Position numbers and translations under genes: made by a program. The notes beneath the pieces were generated by a model. That model saw only the letters and a program-made list of their open reading frames with translations. It did no database searches and was not told the origin of the DNA. DNA of 64,000 nt from Segatella baroniae B14 (lineage in GTDB: Bacteria > Bacteroidota > Bacteroidia > Bacteroidales > Bacteroidaceae), in the NCBI RefSeq assembly GCF_022024235.1, contig NZ_CP091800.1, positions 216,501-280,500 of the forward strand. The letters run 5' to 3'. This document shows positions 34,282 through 42,964 of this stretch, in pieces; the first letter of the stretch is position 1; each line of letters opens with the position of its first letter.

Positions 34282-35565
34282 TCAGACGATGCTATCACAC
34301 CCATCCAGTAAAGCATTCTCCTTATTTGTTTCTATCAAGATTGAGTCTTTACAACTTGCTGCCTTTCCTGCTTCAACATCTCTTTCGCTATCGCCAATCA
34401 TATAGCTTTCGCTAAGGTTGATGTTGTAATCCTTGGCTGCTTGCAACAACAAACCTGGTTTGGGTTTTCTACAGTCACAATCAAACTTATATTCTGGGCG
34501 TTCACCATCAAAGCCTTTGTCTGGGTGATGAGGACAAATATATAGACCATCAATGTAAGCACCATCCATACCAAGTAGTGTTTCCATCTTCTTGTGGATT
34601 TCCTGCAGTTCATCCCAAGTTACTTCACCTCGAGCGATAACAGGCTGATTGGTTACGACAATAGCCAGAAAGCCGCTTTGATTTATCTTCTTTATGGCGT
34701 CCGATACACCCTCAATCAATTCGAAATCGTCAATATTGCGAAGGAACCCCACATACTTATTGATAGTTCCATCACGATCCAGAAAAATGGCTTTCTGTTT
34801 GTTATGAAGATTCTTTGCCTGAACAACGCCGTTCTTATAGTCCGCTTCAACCTGAAGGAAACGTTCTGGCGTTCCCATATCCTTTACGTATTCAGGACTA
34901 TCATAACAAAACATCTTCCCAGTTCCGCACAAAGGTTTGAGAATCTGTCGGTCCAAATCTACCTTGCCTTTAGGAAAGCCCGTCGCCGGGTCTATCTCCA
35001 GATTTTCAAGACTAAGCTCAAGTACCTTAGGATCTATTACATGAAGTCCGGCATTTACTCGATTATTGTACCATTGTGGGCGTTCGTCTTCCTTACTAAG
35101 CCATTTTTCAACTTTACCGTCTTTGTCGGCAATAATCAGCCCGCTATCATAAGGATGCGAATTAGGATGAGTGAAAAGGGTTACGACCCCACCATGCTGC
35201 TGATGAAATGCTAGCATTCGGTTAAAATCCACGTCAAAGGCTGCATCGGCATTAAGAAGGAAAAATGGTTCATTACCAATCTTATCTTTTAACTGGAATA
35301 AAGCACCCGCGTTGCCAAGTGGCGTTTCCTCTACAAAATAATCAATCTTAACTCCCAACTGACTGCCATCACCGAAATAGTTCATTATCTTTTCTGCGAG
35401 ATAGCCTACAGTCAAAATCAGATCTTTGAAACCTTGTGAGGCTAACGACCTAATCTCTCTTTCGAGAATTGGCATACCATCAACAGGTATCAAAGGCTTT
35501 GGAATATCAGGGAAAAGTTCGGCGATGCGAGTACCTCGTCCGCCTGCCATAATTACAACTTTCAT
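34282..35565 (-). CDS. hddC: HddC-GmhB fusion (copy 3)
   Basis: 427 residues, same architecture as copy 1: nucleotidyltransferase (MAGGRGTRIAELFPDIPKP, LLLNADAAFDVDFN) followed by a GmhB-type HAD phosphatase (FLDRDGTINKYVGF, CPHHPD, CDCRKPKPGLLL, MIGDSERDVEAG). It carries an extra LENLEIDPATGFPKGK segment absent from copy 1. Intact, with gmhA 13 bp upstream. Confidence 0.9.
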   Translation of the reverse strand: MKVVIMAGGRGTRIAELFPDIPKPLIPVDGMPILEREIRSLASQGFKDLILTVGYLAEKIMNYFGDGSQLGVKIDYFVEETPLGNAGALFQLKDKIGNEPFFLLNADAAFDVDFNRMLAFHQQHGGVVTLFTHPNSHPYDSGLIIADKDGKVEKWLSKEDERPQWYNNRVNAGLHVIDPKVLELSLENLEIDPATGFPKGKVDLDRQILKPLCGTGKMFCYDSPEYVKDMGTPERFLQVEADYKNGVVQAKNLHNKQKAIFLDRDGTINKYVGFLRNIDDFELIEGVSDAIKKINQSGFLAIVVTNQPVIARGEVTWDELQEIHKKMETLLGMDGAYIDGLYICPHHPDKGFDGERPEYKFDCDCRKPKPGLLLQAAKDYNINLSESYMIGDSERDVEAGKAASCKDSILIETNKENALLDGCDSIV

Positions 35566-35578
35566 ATGTTTTCGTTTT

Positions 35579-36226
35579 TTATTTACCGAAGAATCTATCT
35601 TCTAACATCAAACATAGGCAATGGTAAACAGGCAAATGCAACTCCTGAATCTTATAAGTCTCAGTTTCAGGTACTCGGATACACACATCAGCATACTTCA
35701 TCAATTTATTCTCTTTTGCGCCGGTTAATCCTATTACCTTTAATCCTTTTGCCTTGGCATTTACAGCTGCATACAACACGTTCTTACTGTTACCAGATGT
35801 TGAGATTCCCAAATACACATCACCAGGCTTACCATAGCCATTAACCTGCTGGGCAAATACCAGTTCTGGCATAGCATCATTCATAAACGCTGTGGTAAGC
35901 GAAGAGTGACCTGTCAAAGAGATTGCAGGTAATGCACCTTGCAGGTGCTCAGCCAATGTCTGTCCTAATTCAGCATCAACCCTTTTTAAAGCCTCCGCCT
36001 GTTCACTAAAAACTTTACGCTTCAGTTTAAACTCTTTCATCAACTCGCCAACGATATGCTCACTGTCAGAAGCTGAGCCGCCATTACCTGACACCAACAA
36101 CTTGCGACCACTGCTATAGGCAATCTCAAGTAACTCATATGCTTTTACAATTTCTTCTCTGCATACAATCAATTTTGGATACCTGTCAATCAGATGGTCT
36201 ATATGCTGCTCTAATCTTAAATCCAT
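35579..36226 (-). CDS. gmhA: Sedoheptulose 7-phosphate isomerase (copy 3)
   Basis: 215 residues, intact: LLVSGNGGSASDSEHIVGEL, GISTSGNSKNVLYAA, ETYKIQELHLPVYHCLCLML. It is closer in wording to the decayed copy 2 than to copy 1 (for example KEFKLKRKV is shared), suggesting copies 2 and 3 split most recently. It starts 2 bp after the kinase stop. Confidence 0.9.
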   Translation of the reverse strand: MDLRLEQHIDHLIDRYPKLIVCREEIVKAYELLEIAYSSGRKLLVSGNGGSASDSEHIVGELMKEFKLKRKVFSEQAEALKRVDAELGQTLAEHLQGALPAISLTGHSSLTTAFMNDAMPELVFAQQVNGYGKPGDVYLGISTSGNSKNVLYAAVNAKAKGLKVIGLTGAKENKLMKYADVCIRVPETETYKIQELHLPVYHCLCLMLEDRFFGK

Positions 36227-36228
36227 AA

Positions 36229-37245
36229 TTACTTTAATAAGAATTCTTTTCTTGGCGAATAACTCTGTGGCGCATAGTAAAGCACCTGTGCACCGTCGTT
36301 TTCAAAGTTAAAAGGCACAATCATCAATTTATCCAAAGCCTTCTTTAGATGCTCCTGCTTTTCCTTCTCGCAATAGAACAATAGGAATCCTCCTCCACCA
36401 GCTCCTAATAATTTGCCACCAAGAGCGCCTGCCTTAATGGCTATGTCATAGAGTTCATCAATACTTCCGTTGCTAATCTTAGACCCTGTACCTCGCTTCA
36501 ATTTCCAAGTGGTATCCAGCAGTTTTCCAAACTCATTTAAACTAGTATCTTTATTAGTCAGAACTTTTTCTGCTTCATCTACCAATGCTAACATATCTTT
36601 CAGTTGCTGTGTTTTGTCAACAGGTTTTCCGAAAGTATCAGCCTGAATTTCCGAAGAGAAGCGTTGCACGCCTGTATAAAACAGAAGGAGATTTTCATCC
36701 AGTTCCTTTTTGCGCTCAGGACTGATGATGATGGGATGAACGGAGAAATCATTACTCTTAAAATCTATACGGTTCAAACCTCCATAGGCGGCGGCCACCT
36801 GATCTTGCCATCCTCCATTCTCTTTCAAAATATCACGCTCTACACGGATTGCTTCCTCTGCCAGTTGGCGATGGCTCATCATCTTACCTTTTAAGGCACA
36901 GAAAGCATTCAGCATACCTACTGCAAAAGTCGAGCTGGTCCCCAAACCAGTACGTGCTGGCAAATCTCCCTCGTAAGTCAGGCGAATTTCATGGATATCA
37001 TGGAGCCGCATACACTCACGTATCAGCGGATGCTCAATGTCTTCAATGTCATTAACTCGCTCGAAGCGATTATGTACCAACTCTGAGATATAGGGATGGA
37101 ATGGAGGCATATGTCTCACATTCACATAACAATATTTGTCGAATGTTGTGGAGATAACAGCACCTCCATGCTCGTTGAAGAACGAAGGCATGTCTGTACC
37201 GCCTCCAAAGAACGACATTCTAAATGGGGTTTTTGTAATTATCAT
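36229..37245 (-). CDS. hddA: Heptose 7-phosphate kinase, divergent HddA (copy 3)
   Basis: A 338-residue GHMP kinase: TPFRMSFFGGGTDMPSF, PARTGLGTSSTFAVG, GGWQDQVAAAYGG, KLLGAGGGGFLLFYC. It is a different HddA subtype from copies 1 and 2, with only the GHMP motifs in common, although its neighbours gmhA and hddC resemble theirs. A fucokinase-like or other sugar kinase is possible but the context favours heptose. Confidence 0.8.
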   Translation of the reverse strand: MIITKTPFRMSFFGGGTDMPSFFNEHGGAVISTTFDKYCYVNVRHMPPFHPYISELVHNRFERVNDIEDIEHPLIRECMRLHDIHEIRLTYEGDLPARTGLGTSSTFAVGMLNAFCALKGKMMSHRQLAEEAIRVERDILKENGGWQDQVAAAYGGLNRIDFKSNDFSVHPIIISPERKKELDENLLLFYTGVQRFSSEIQADTFGKPVDKTQQLKDMLALVDEAEKVLTNKDTSLNEFGKLLDTTWKLKRGTGSKISNGSIDELYDIAIKAGALGGKLLGAGGGGFLLFYCEKEKQEHLKKALDKLMIVPFNFENDGAQVLYYAPQSYSPRKEFLLK

Positions 37246-37296
37246 TTTTCCTCATCCAAATTATTATAAACTATTCTATCTATACCAGTATCTATA

Positions 37297-38295
37297 TCAC
37301 AAGTATTTCTTTATGTTTGATGTTGCTATGATATAGCAAGGTCTAAGATAAGCGTGTATTAAGCCAAGCAGCCTATAAGCTAATGGCTTGGGTAACATTA
37401 ATATCTTTCGGATTATCTTATACTCATTGGCGGAGAAATTTGATTTGCCCTTTTGCCTAGCTGCCCAAGGGCTCATAGCTTGATATTTCTCAAACATCCA
37501 GGCATAAGAGTGTTTTGAGCCCTCGCACCATGGTCGAATATTCAACATCGCTGTTGTAAAATGTATTATCAGGGGATTCTTCTTTGAGAACTCAATTTCT
37601 TCTGCGCTATAATAATTATGCGGGTGGCGTATCTGCTGTAGTTCCTTATATGTATAGGTATTAATCATCGTCATCAAATCATACTGAGGCGGCAATATGC
37701 CAAACTCTCCCTTGAAAATGCCATTTAATATATCTTGGTCGGCATAACTGATAGCAGACTCATAATTATCTACAAACTCTGCAATCATCTTACGTATATC
37801 AAATTCGCGCAGTTTCTTAATATTCATTGCCAACACACCTGCATTAATATAGCTACCATCTTTACCAATGCCAATTTTTGCTTTATAGGGTCGGCTCACA
37901 CAGTCCTTAACGCCACAAATTGCCACATCTTCTTTGATATAAGCCTCCATTCCCTGTATATCACCACTAATAATTGTGTCGCAATCAAGATAGATTGCCT
38001 TTGTTACCTCTATAGGCAGCAACTCGCCCGCAAACATTCTGGTAAAAGCGCTCTTGGGCCATCTGTTACTACTCAACTTCTCTGGGATATTCAAGTCTGG
38101 TACATCTATCAAAGCAAAATGTCGTTGAAACTTCAAGGCTATACTATCCAAGATGTTCTTACTATCCTCGGATACATGATCGCCTAGAAGATACACATTA
38201 ATATCCTTACATCCTTTATTGTTTTCAAAAAGGGATATCATCGATATCCCCATTATCCATACAAAGTTATTGTCACAAGTATAGACTATGTTCAT
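37297..38295 (-). CDS. Glycosyltransferase family 8
   Basis: About 332 residues. MNIVYTCDNNFVWIMGISM is the usual GT8 opening and AIYLDCDTIISGDI holds the DxD that binds Mn and UDP-sugar; SYINAGVLAMNI and IIHFTT also fit the LgtC/WaaJ-like fold. I take the ATG at 38295 because the GT8 fold starts there; the upstream start at 38319 would overlap the previous gene. It probably transfers glucose or galactose. Confidence 0.85.
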   Translation of the reverse strand: MNIVYTCDNNFVWIMGISMISLFENNKGCKDINVYLLGDHVSEDSKNILDSIALKFQRHFALIDVPDLNIPEKLSSNRWPKSAFTRMFAGELLPIEVTKAIYLDCDTIISGDIQGMEAYIKEDVAICGVKDCVSRPYKAKIGIGKDGSYINAGVLAMNIKKLREFDIRKMIAEFVDNYESAISYADQDILNGIFKGEFGILPPQYDLMTMINTYTYKELQQIRHPHNYYSAEEIEFSKKNPLIIHFTTAMLNIRPWCEGSKHSYAWMFEKYQAMSPWAARQKGKSNFSANEYKIIRKILMLPKPLAYRLLGLIHAYLRPCYIIATSNIKKYL

Positions 38296-38305
38296 ACAAT
38301 CTTTA

Positions 38306-38863
38306 TTATCTATAATCACTAATTATCCTTATCATATCATCGAAACTGCCCCAATTCTTGTCTTTTTCTGCAAGAATCGGTTCCGATTCGCAATCCAACG
38401 GCCAATCAATTCCGATAGATTCATCATCCCAATTAAAACCAATCTCATCGCCGGGGGTATAGTGAGTGGTTACCTTCATTAAGATTGTGGCTTCTGACAG
38501 AGTATAATAACCGTGAGCCACCCCCTGAGGTACGTATAACTGCTTGTGATTATCTGCAGTTAAAAATTCCCCATACCAGTTACCAAATGTAGGTGAGTCT
38601 ATCCGGCAATCTACAATTACATCCCAAATGATTCCTTTCAAGCATGACACGATTTTAGCTTGAGGATACTTTAACTGGGTATGCACTCCCCTTAACACGC
38701 CTTTTATGGAAGATGAGATATTGTCCTGAACAAATACATCCTTAATACCCTCTTTATTAAGCGTATTCTCATTATAGAATTCCATAAAGTCTCCTCTTGT
38801 GTCGGTGAACAATTGAGGAATCAAGATTTTTGCATCTTTAATATTGACAGGAAAGATGTCCAT
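38306..38863 (-). CDS. dTDP-4-dehydrorhamnose 3,5-epimerase-family protein (RmlC-like)
   Basis: A 185-residue cupin epimerase: LIPQLFTDTRGDFMEFY, VQDNISSSIKGVLRGVHTQL, PQGVAHGYYTLSEAT. The key His (RGVH) and the YVPQGVAHGY box are present. It differs from the rmlC at 32588 by its RGVHTQLKYPQAK stretch, typical of the related 3,5- or 3-epimerases, so substrate could differ. It could compensate for the amber-interrupted rmlC. The epimerase at 38865 lies 1 bp upstream. Confidence 0.8.
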   Translation of the reverse strand: MDIFPVNIKDAKILIPQLFTDTRGDFMEFYNENTLNKEGIKDVFVQDNISSSIKGVLRGVHTQLKYPQAKIVSCLKGIIWDVIVDCRIDSPTFGNWYGEFLTADNHKQLYVPQGVAHGYYTLSEATILMKVTTHYTPGDEIGFNWDDESIGIDWPLDCESEPILAEKDKNWGSFDDMIRIISDYR

Positions 38864-38864
38864 A

Positions 38865-39854
38865 TTAAAACAATCCTTTTGCTTTGTTATACTCTACACA
38901 CCTGCGTATGCCTTCTTCCATCGTAACACTACTAACAAAACCAATATCGCGTTTATTTGCTGTAAAATCGTAGATTCTATCTGTAGTAGCAGCAATCACA
39001 TTCCTGCGTGTTACAGGCGCCTTTTTACCCATCCATCCGAATACGACCTCTATGCAATAAGCCATAGATGCCATCAGCCATCTTGGGATGGGAATCATCT
39101 TAACCTTTTTGCCCATCAGTTTTGCAACCAGTTCTACACTCTCGTAAAAGCCGATGCCTTTCTCGGTTGCACAGATATATATTTCGCCAATCTTGCCTTT
39201 TTCGGTAAGCAATGATAAGGTGGTTATCAAATCATCAACATAGCAATGGCTTACTTGGGTATCTTTTAGTCCCACCTTGGGGAATATACCTTTCTTACAC
39301 ATCTTGATGATAGATTGATAAGAATCTTCACCGCCTACACCATATACTTTTGCTGGTCGGATGATGATTCCTGGAAAGTTCTTTTCTTTCACCTCTTTTA
39401 ATACCAGCAATTCTCCCTCACGTTTACTAACCTGATAGGGCAGATATGGTTCACATTTACTCTCCGCATTAATTGGCATCTGCTTCACAATACCCATAGC
39501 AGCAATCGAGCTTACCTGTATGAATCGCTTTACATGAGCACGTTCTGCTTCCATCACAATATTGTGGAGACCTTCAACATTCACTTTACGAAACCGTGCG
39601 AATTGATGCTCCGAAGGTAGTTCGTTGCCTGAAAGACCAACCAACTGATATACCATATCGATACCATCACAACAACCCTTTAGTGATTCTGCGTCAGTGA
39701 TATCGCCTATAATAATCTTACAATCATTTGGCAATATGCTTAATGCTTTTTCCTTATTTCTGCACAACACACTTATGTTGTGTCCTTGCTTTTTCAATTC
39801 AGGAATCAGTTTTCTGCCGATGAAACCTGTTCCACCAGTAATTAAGATGTTCAT
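38865..39854 (-). CDS. NAD-dependent epimerase/dehydratase (extended SDR)
   Basis: A 329-residue SDR: MNILITGGTGFIGRKL, VSSIAAMG, and YQVSKREGELL (YxxxK). The C-terminal half resembles complex-I NDUFA9-like/atypical SDRs and WcaG-type nucleotide-sugar epimerases. It is placed between the RmlC-like gene and the CDP-alcohol module and may act on a nucleotide or lipid-linked sugar. Substrate unknown. Confidence 0.8.
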   Translation of the reverse strand: MNILITGGTGFIGRKLIPELKKQGHNISVLCRNKEKALSILPNDCKIIIGDITDAESLKGCCDGIDMVYQLVGLSGNELPSEHQFARFRKVNVEGLHNIVMEAERAHVKRFIQVSSIAAMGIVKQMPINAESKCEPYLPYQVSKREGELLVLKEVKEKNFPGIIIRPAKVYGVGGEDSYQSIIKMCKKGIFPKVGLKDTQVSHCYVDDLITTLSLLTEKGKIGEIYICATEKGIGFYESVELVAKLMGKKVKMIPIPRWLMASMAYCIEVVFGWMGKKAPVTRRNVIAATTDRIYDFTANKRDIGFVSSVTMEEGIRRCVEYNKAKGLF

Positions 39855-39873
39855 AACAAATCAAATTATTATG

Positions 39874-40653
39874 CTAATTAGGCATTCTATTTTGATACTT
39901 CGCAGTAGCTTTTATCGCCTTCTTAAAATAAATCAAGGAACCGATTAAAGCTGAGCCACCATAATAGAATAAACAATAAATGACAATTATATCCAATGCA
40001 TGGAAAATTGTTGCAATAAGAATCGCACAGGGTAATAAACCACCAAGACCCAATTCATTCTCTATACGAGAACGAAAACTACCTACTTGAGAATGATCCG
40101 TGTGCTTATCTGGCTCCGGGTCAATAATATTACGAGTTATCATATCAGTTTCTACATTTTTATATTTCTGATATACTAATCGCATTAAAGCATCTGAAGA
40201 AGAAGCAATTGCACCCATTAATATAACCCATGGGCATCCAGATTCTATAAATAAGCCTCCATCAAAATATGCAGCGAATCCCCATGCGGTACACATATAG
40301 CCAACAAGAATATAGCTACTTGTACCATCTGCAAATTCTCCAAAAGGTTGACGCATATAACCACGTGCAAGATTGCCATCTATACAATCCATAACAATCC
40401 ATACATTAACAAGTATTGCTCCTAACAATTGTGCTTCAAAATTATTCGGAAATAAAAATAGTGCACAAGAGATTATACCAACAATTGTTGAAATATAAGA
40501 AATGGTGTTAGGTCTGACACCATTATTAGCACATATACTAGCAAACCAAAATGAGACTGGACGATAAAATACCTTAGTTAAAACTGGATCCTTCTTGCGT
40601 TTCCATGCAGGCATGGATTCCTTCATTGACGTAAATGAATATTTCTTTTGCAT
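39874..40653 (-). CDS. CDP-alcohol phosphatidyltransferase family protein with altered motif
   Basis: A 259-residue membrane enzyme with about six hydrophobic segments. The CDP-OH-P motif is seen as DCIDGNLARGYMRQPFGEFAD followed by GTSS. The family form is DxxDGxxAR-x8-GxxxD-xxxD; here the spacer is seven residues and the last Asp, normally the catalytic base, is Ser. The family moves a phospho-alcohol from a CDP-alcohol to a lipid or polymer. Upstream lie an SDR and a cytidylyltransferase fusion that could make the CDP-alcohol. Either another residue does the catalysis or the activity has changed. Confidence 0.8.
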   Translation of the reverse strand: MQKKYSFTSMKESMPAWKRKKDPVLTKVFYRPVSFWFASICANNGVRPNTISYISTIVGIISCALFLFPNNFEAQLLGAILVNVWIVMDCIDGNLARGYMRQPFGEFADGTSSYILVGYMCTAWGFAAYFDGGLFIESGCPWVILMGAIASSSDALMRLVYQKYKNVETDMITRNIIDPEPDKHTDHSQVGSFRSRIENELGLGGLLPCAILIATIFHALDIIVIYCLFYYGGSALIGSLIYFKKAIKATAKYQNRMPN

Positions 40654-40658
40654 ATTTC

Positions 40659-41393
40659 TTATTTTAATCTTCCCGAATTTATTTTATAATCATATGAATG
40701 AGAACCTTCTTTCCTGAAATCATTATGATATCTTTCTAGCACAGCCTTAAATACTTCTTCGTATTGAGGGATGAACAAATCGTCTTTATTACGCAAATGA
40801 TAAACGATTTCATTAGCCAATGGTGCTGTTAATGAGAGGTCTGTCGTTCCCTGATTAAAACTAGTTCCTTTTATTGAACCAGGTGATACATTTAATATTC
40901 TGTTTGTGGTTCCAGATTTCTCTAACTCGACATTTACACTCTCTATGAATATTTTCAGTGCTGCTTTCGTTGCACCATAGAGCGAGAAAAATGGAGATGA
41001 CATAAAGCCGGCAATGCTAACCATGACTCCGCAATAGAAATTTTCTTTTGAAAGGAGGCGATTATAGAAATGCTTTATTAATCTGATAATTGCAATGGTA
41101 TTGACATTAAAATATGTTGATATCATTTCATCCGGTATATCCTCAAATAAAGCCAATTTTCCAAAACCTGCAGTTATCACCAAGCTATCGATATCTGTAA
41201 ATTTGTTAAAGATGCTATAATCATCACTTGTTAAGTCGAATTGAAAGCTTTCAATTTTATCCTCTTTATAGTTATCTGACAAAACTGCCTTGTCAACAAT
41301 GTAGATTTTTTCTGTATCATTTTTGGAGGCTAATACTTTTGCAATGGATAAACCTATACCATTTGCGCCCCCCACAATCAATATTCTCTTCAT
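40659..41393 (-). CDS. Short-chain dehydrogenase/reductase
   Basis: A 244-residue classical SDR: MKRILIVGGANGIGLSIAK (GxxxGIG) and catalytic YGATKAAL (YxxxK), with Ser in VSIAGFMSS. It overlaps the fusion gene start-to-stop by 4 bp (ATGA), so the two are translationally coupled. In the CDP-alcohol module it could reduce or oxidise the polyol or sugar phosphate before or after cytidylation, comparable to TarJ-like steps. Confidence 0.85.
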   Translation of the reverse strand: MKRILIVGGANGIGLSIAKVLASKNDTEKIYIVDKAVLSDNYKEDKIESFQFDLTSDDYSIFNKFTDIDSLVITAGFGKLALFEDIPDEMISTYFNVNTIAIIRLIKHFYNRLLSKENFYCGVMVSIAGFMSSPFFSLYGATKAALKIFIESVNVELEKSGTTNRILNVSPGSIKGTSFNQGTTDLSLTAPLANEIVYHLRNKDDLFIPQYEEVFKAVLERYHNDFRKEGSHSYDYKINSGRLK

Positions 41394-42739
41394 ATCATCA
41401 TCATATTTTTACGTTCTGTGAATTGTTGCATAATCTCAGCCATCGCAATGCTTTCACGTCTACGGAGTCTTGCCGTACTTTGTCTGTGATTAACTATACA
41501 GGATATAAACTCTTGTATTTCATATCGTAACCCCGCACCATCCCATTTGTAGAAAAATTTCTTATTTTGATTTTGATCTTCATAACGCAACTCAAAATAA
41601 TCAGTCTTCCACCATGGGGCAGGTACATAGGCATACCCCTTTGTTCCTGAAATAATTAGATTGCCTTCGGTCTTTACACCAAGGCCCACTTTAAATGAAC
41701 AAACAGCATTCTGGTATCGGAATACCCCTTTGGTATACATATCTACACCATTCTTCATACGTGAATAGAGATTCAGATTCTCGTAATGAATACCACAAAG
41801 TTTCATAATTGGAAGTAGCGGGTAACTGCCTAACTCATACATGGAGCCGCCTGCCTGGTTAGGGTCAAACTCTCGTAGTGTTTTGTCGTCGTCCCATAAT
41901 TTAGAGAGCGATGCTTCGACATCTACCACCTCACCAATCACTCCGGACTTAATCATTACCATAAGGTGGTTAAATGCAGGACAGTGTGCCGTTTTGTTTG
42001 CCTCCATAAGAAACACCCCTTTTTCTTTGGCAAGCGAATAAACTTCTTTTGCTCTATCTGATTTAAGAACAAGAGGGGTTTCACATAATACATGCTTGCC
42101 AGCAGCTATGCACTGTTTAATATAATCATAATGCGTAAGGTGAGGGGTGGCTATATAAACTGCATCAACTGCATTATAGAAGTCTGTGAGATTATCGTAT
42201 GCTGTTATTCCGTCAGACTTATCAGTCAAAGAGTGGGTTGCCTGGCTGTTGATATCATAAGCAGCTACCACCTTGACGCCACTAACGACATCCGCTTCTG
42301 AAGGAAAGCGTTTTGCAACGCGTCCACAACCAATTATGCCAATGCGGACATCAACTGTTGACTCATCACGAAGCATCGTAGAGCTAATACCTTCTGTTCG
42401 CGGAAGATATACAACCTTGCAAAATTCATTAAGATAATCGAACTTACCCTCCCAATCTGAACCAATCGCAAAAATATCTACATCATATTTCTGAATATCA
42501 TCTATTTTCTGGCCCACATAATCCTCAATAATTATCTGATCAGCAAAACCGGTAGCCTTGACAGCCTCGACGCGTTCAAGCACGTTGTTACGTACATTTA
42601 GTTTTCCTCGTTCCCTATCAAAACTATCATTAGTGACTCCCACAATCAAGTAGTCTCCAAGTTCTTTTGCCCTACGAAGCAAATTTATATGACCTTGATG
42701 CAGAAGGTCGTATGTCCCATATGTAATTACTTTCTTCAT
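41390..42739 (-). CDS. Cytidylyltransferase - Gfo/Idh/MocA oxidoreductase fusion
   Basis: 449 residues. Residues 1-130 are a TagD-like cytidylyltransferase: TYGTYDLLHQGHINLLRRA (HxGH) and RTEGISSTMLR (the RTxGISTT box). Residues about 131-449 are a Gfo/Idh/MocA oxidoreductase: VRIGIIGCGRVAKRF, AVYIATPHLTHYDY, GKHVLCETPL. The usual EKP triad reads ETP, so the catalytic Lys is replaced by Thr. The pair would couple sugar or polyol oxidation-reduction with CMP activation, feeding the CDP-alcohol transferase downstream. The polyol is not identifiable. Confidence 0.85.
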   Translation of the reverse strand: MKKVITYGTYDLLHQGHINLLRRAKELGDYLIVGVTNDSFDRERGKLNVRNNVLERVEAVKATGFADQIIIEDYVGQKIDDIQKYDVDIFAIGSDWEGKFDYLNEFCKVVYLPRTEGISSTMLRDESTVDVRIGIIGCGRVAKRFPSEADVVSGVKVVAAYDINSQATHSLTDKSDGITAYDNLTDFYNAVDAVYIATPHLTHYDYIKQCIAAGKHVLCETPLVLKSDRAKEVYSLAKEKGVFLMEANKTAHCPAFNHLMVMIKSGVIGEVVDVEASLSKLWDDDKTLREFDPNQAGGSMYELGSYPLLPIMKLCGIHYENLNLYSRMKNGVDMYTKGVFRYQNAVCSFKVGLGVKTEGNLIISGTKGYAYVPAPWWKTDYFELRYEDQNQNKKFFYKWDGAGLRYEIQEFISCIVNHRQSTARLRRRESIAMAEIMQQFTERKNMMMI

Positions 42740-42754
42740 TTATTAGCAATTTAT

Positions 42755-42964
42755 TTACTTTGATATAAAATCTTTCAAAAAATCATAGCGTAGTTTTTCT
42801 AATCGTTCCTTGCAATAATGTTTCGAGTGCTCGATTTTTCTTTTTGCTTCTTCCGCACAATTATGTGTCATCTTCTGGCTTAATGAAGCCAAAGTCTTAT
42901 AATCGTCACAAGAAAAGATGGTTTCTCTACTAATTAATTCGAAATTATCATCGGAAAAAATCAT
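42755..42964 (-). CDS. Small hypothetical protein, 69 aa
   Basis: Not recognised. Helical, charged and Cys-containing (MIFSDDNFELISRETIFSCDD...). Its ATG overlaps the stop of the upstream GT4 gene by 4 bp, the same coupling as other genes here, so it may be real. It could also be the detached C-terminus of a larger glycosyltransferase. Confidence 0.4.
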   Translation of the reverse strand: MIFSDDNFELISRETIFSCDDYKTLASLSQKMTHNCAEEAKRKIEHSKHYCKERLEKLRYDFLKDFISK

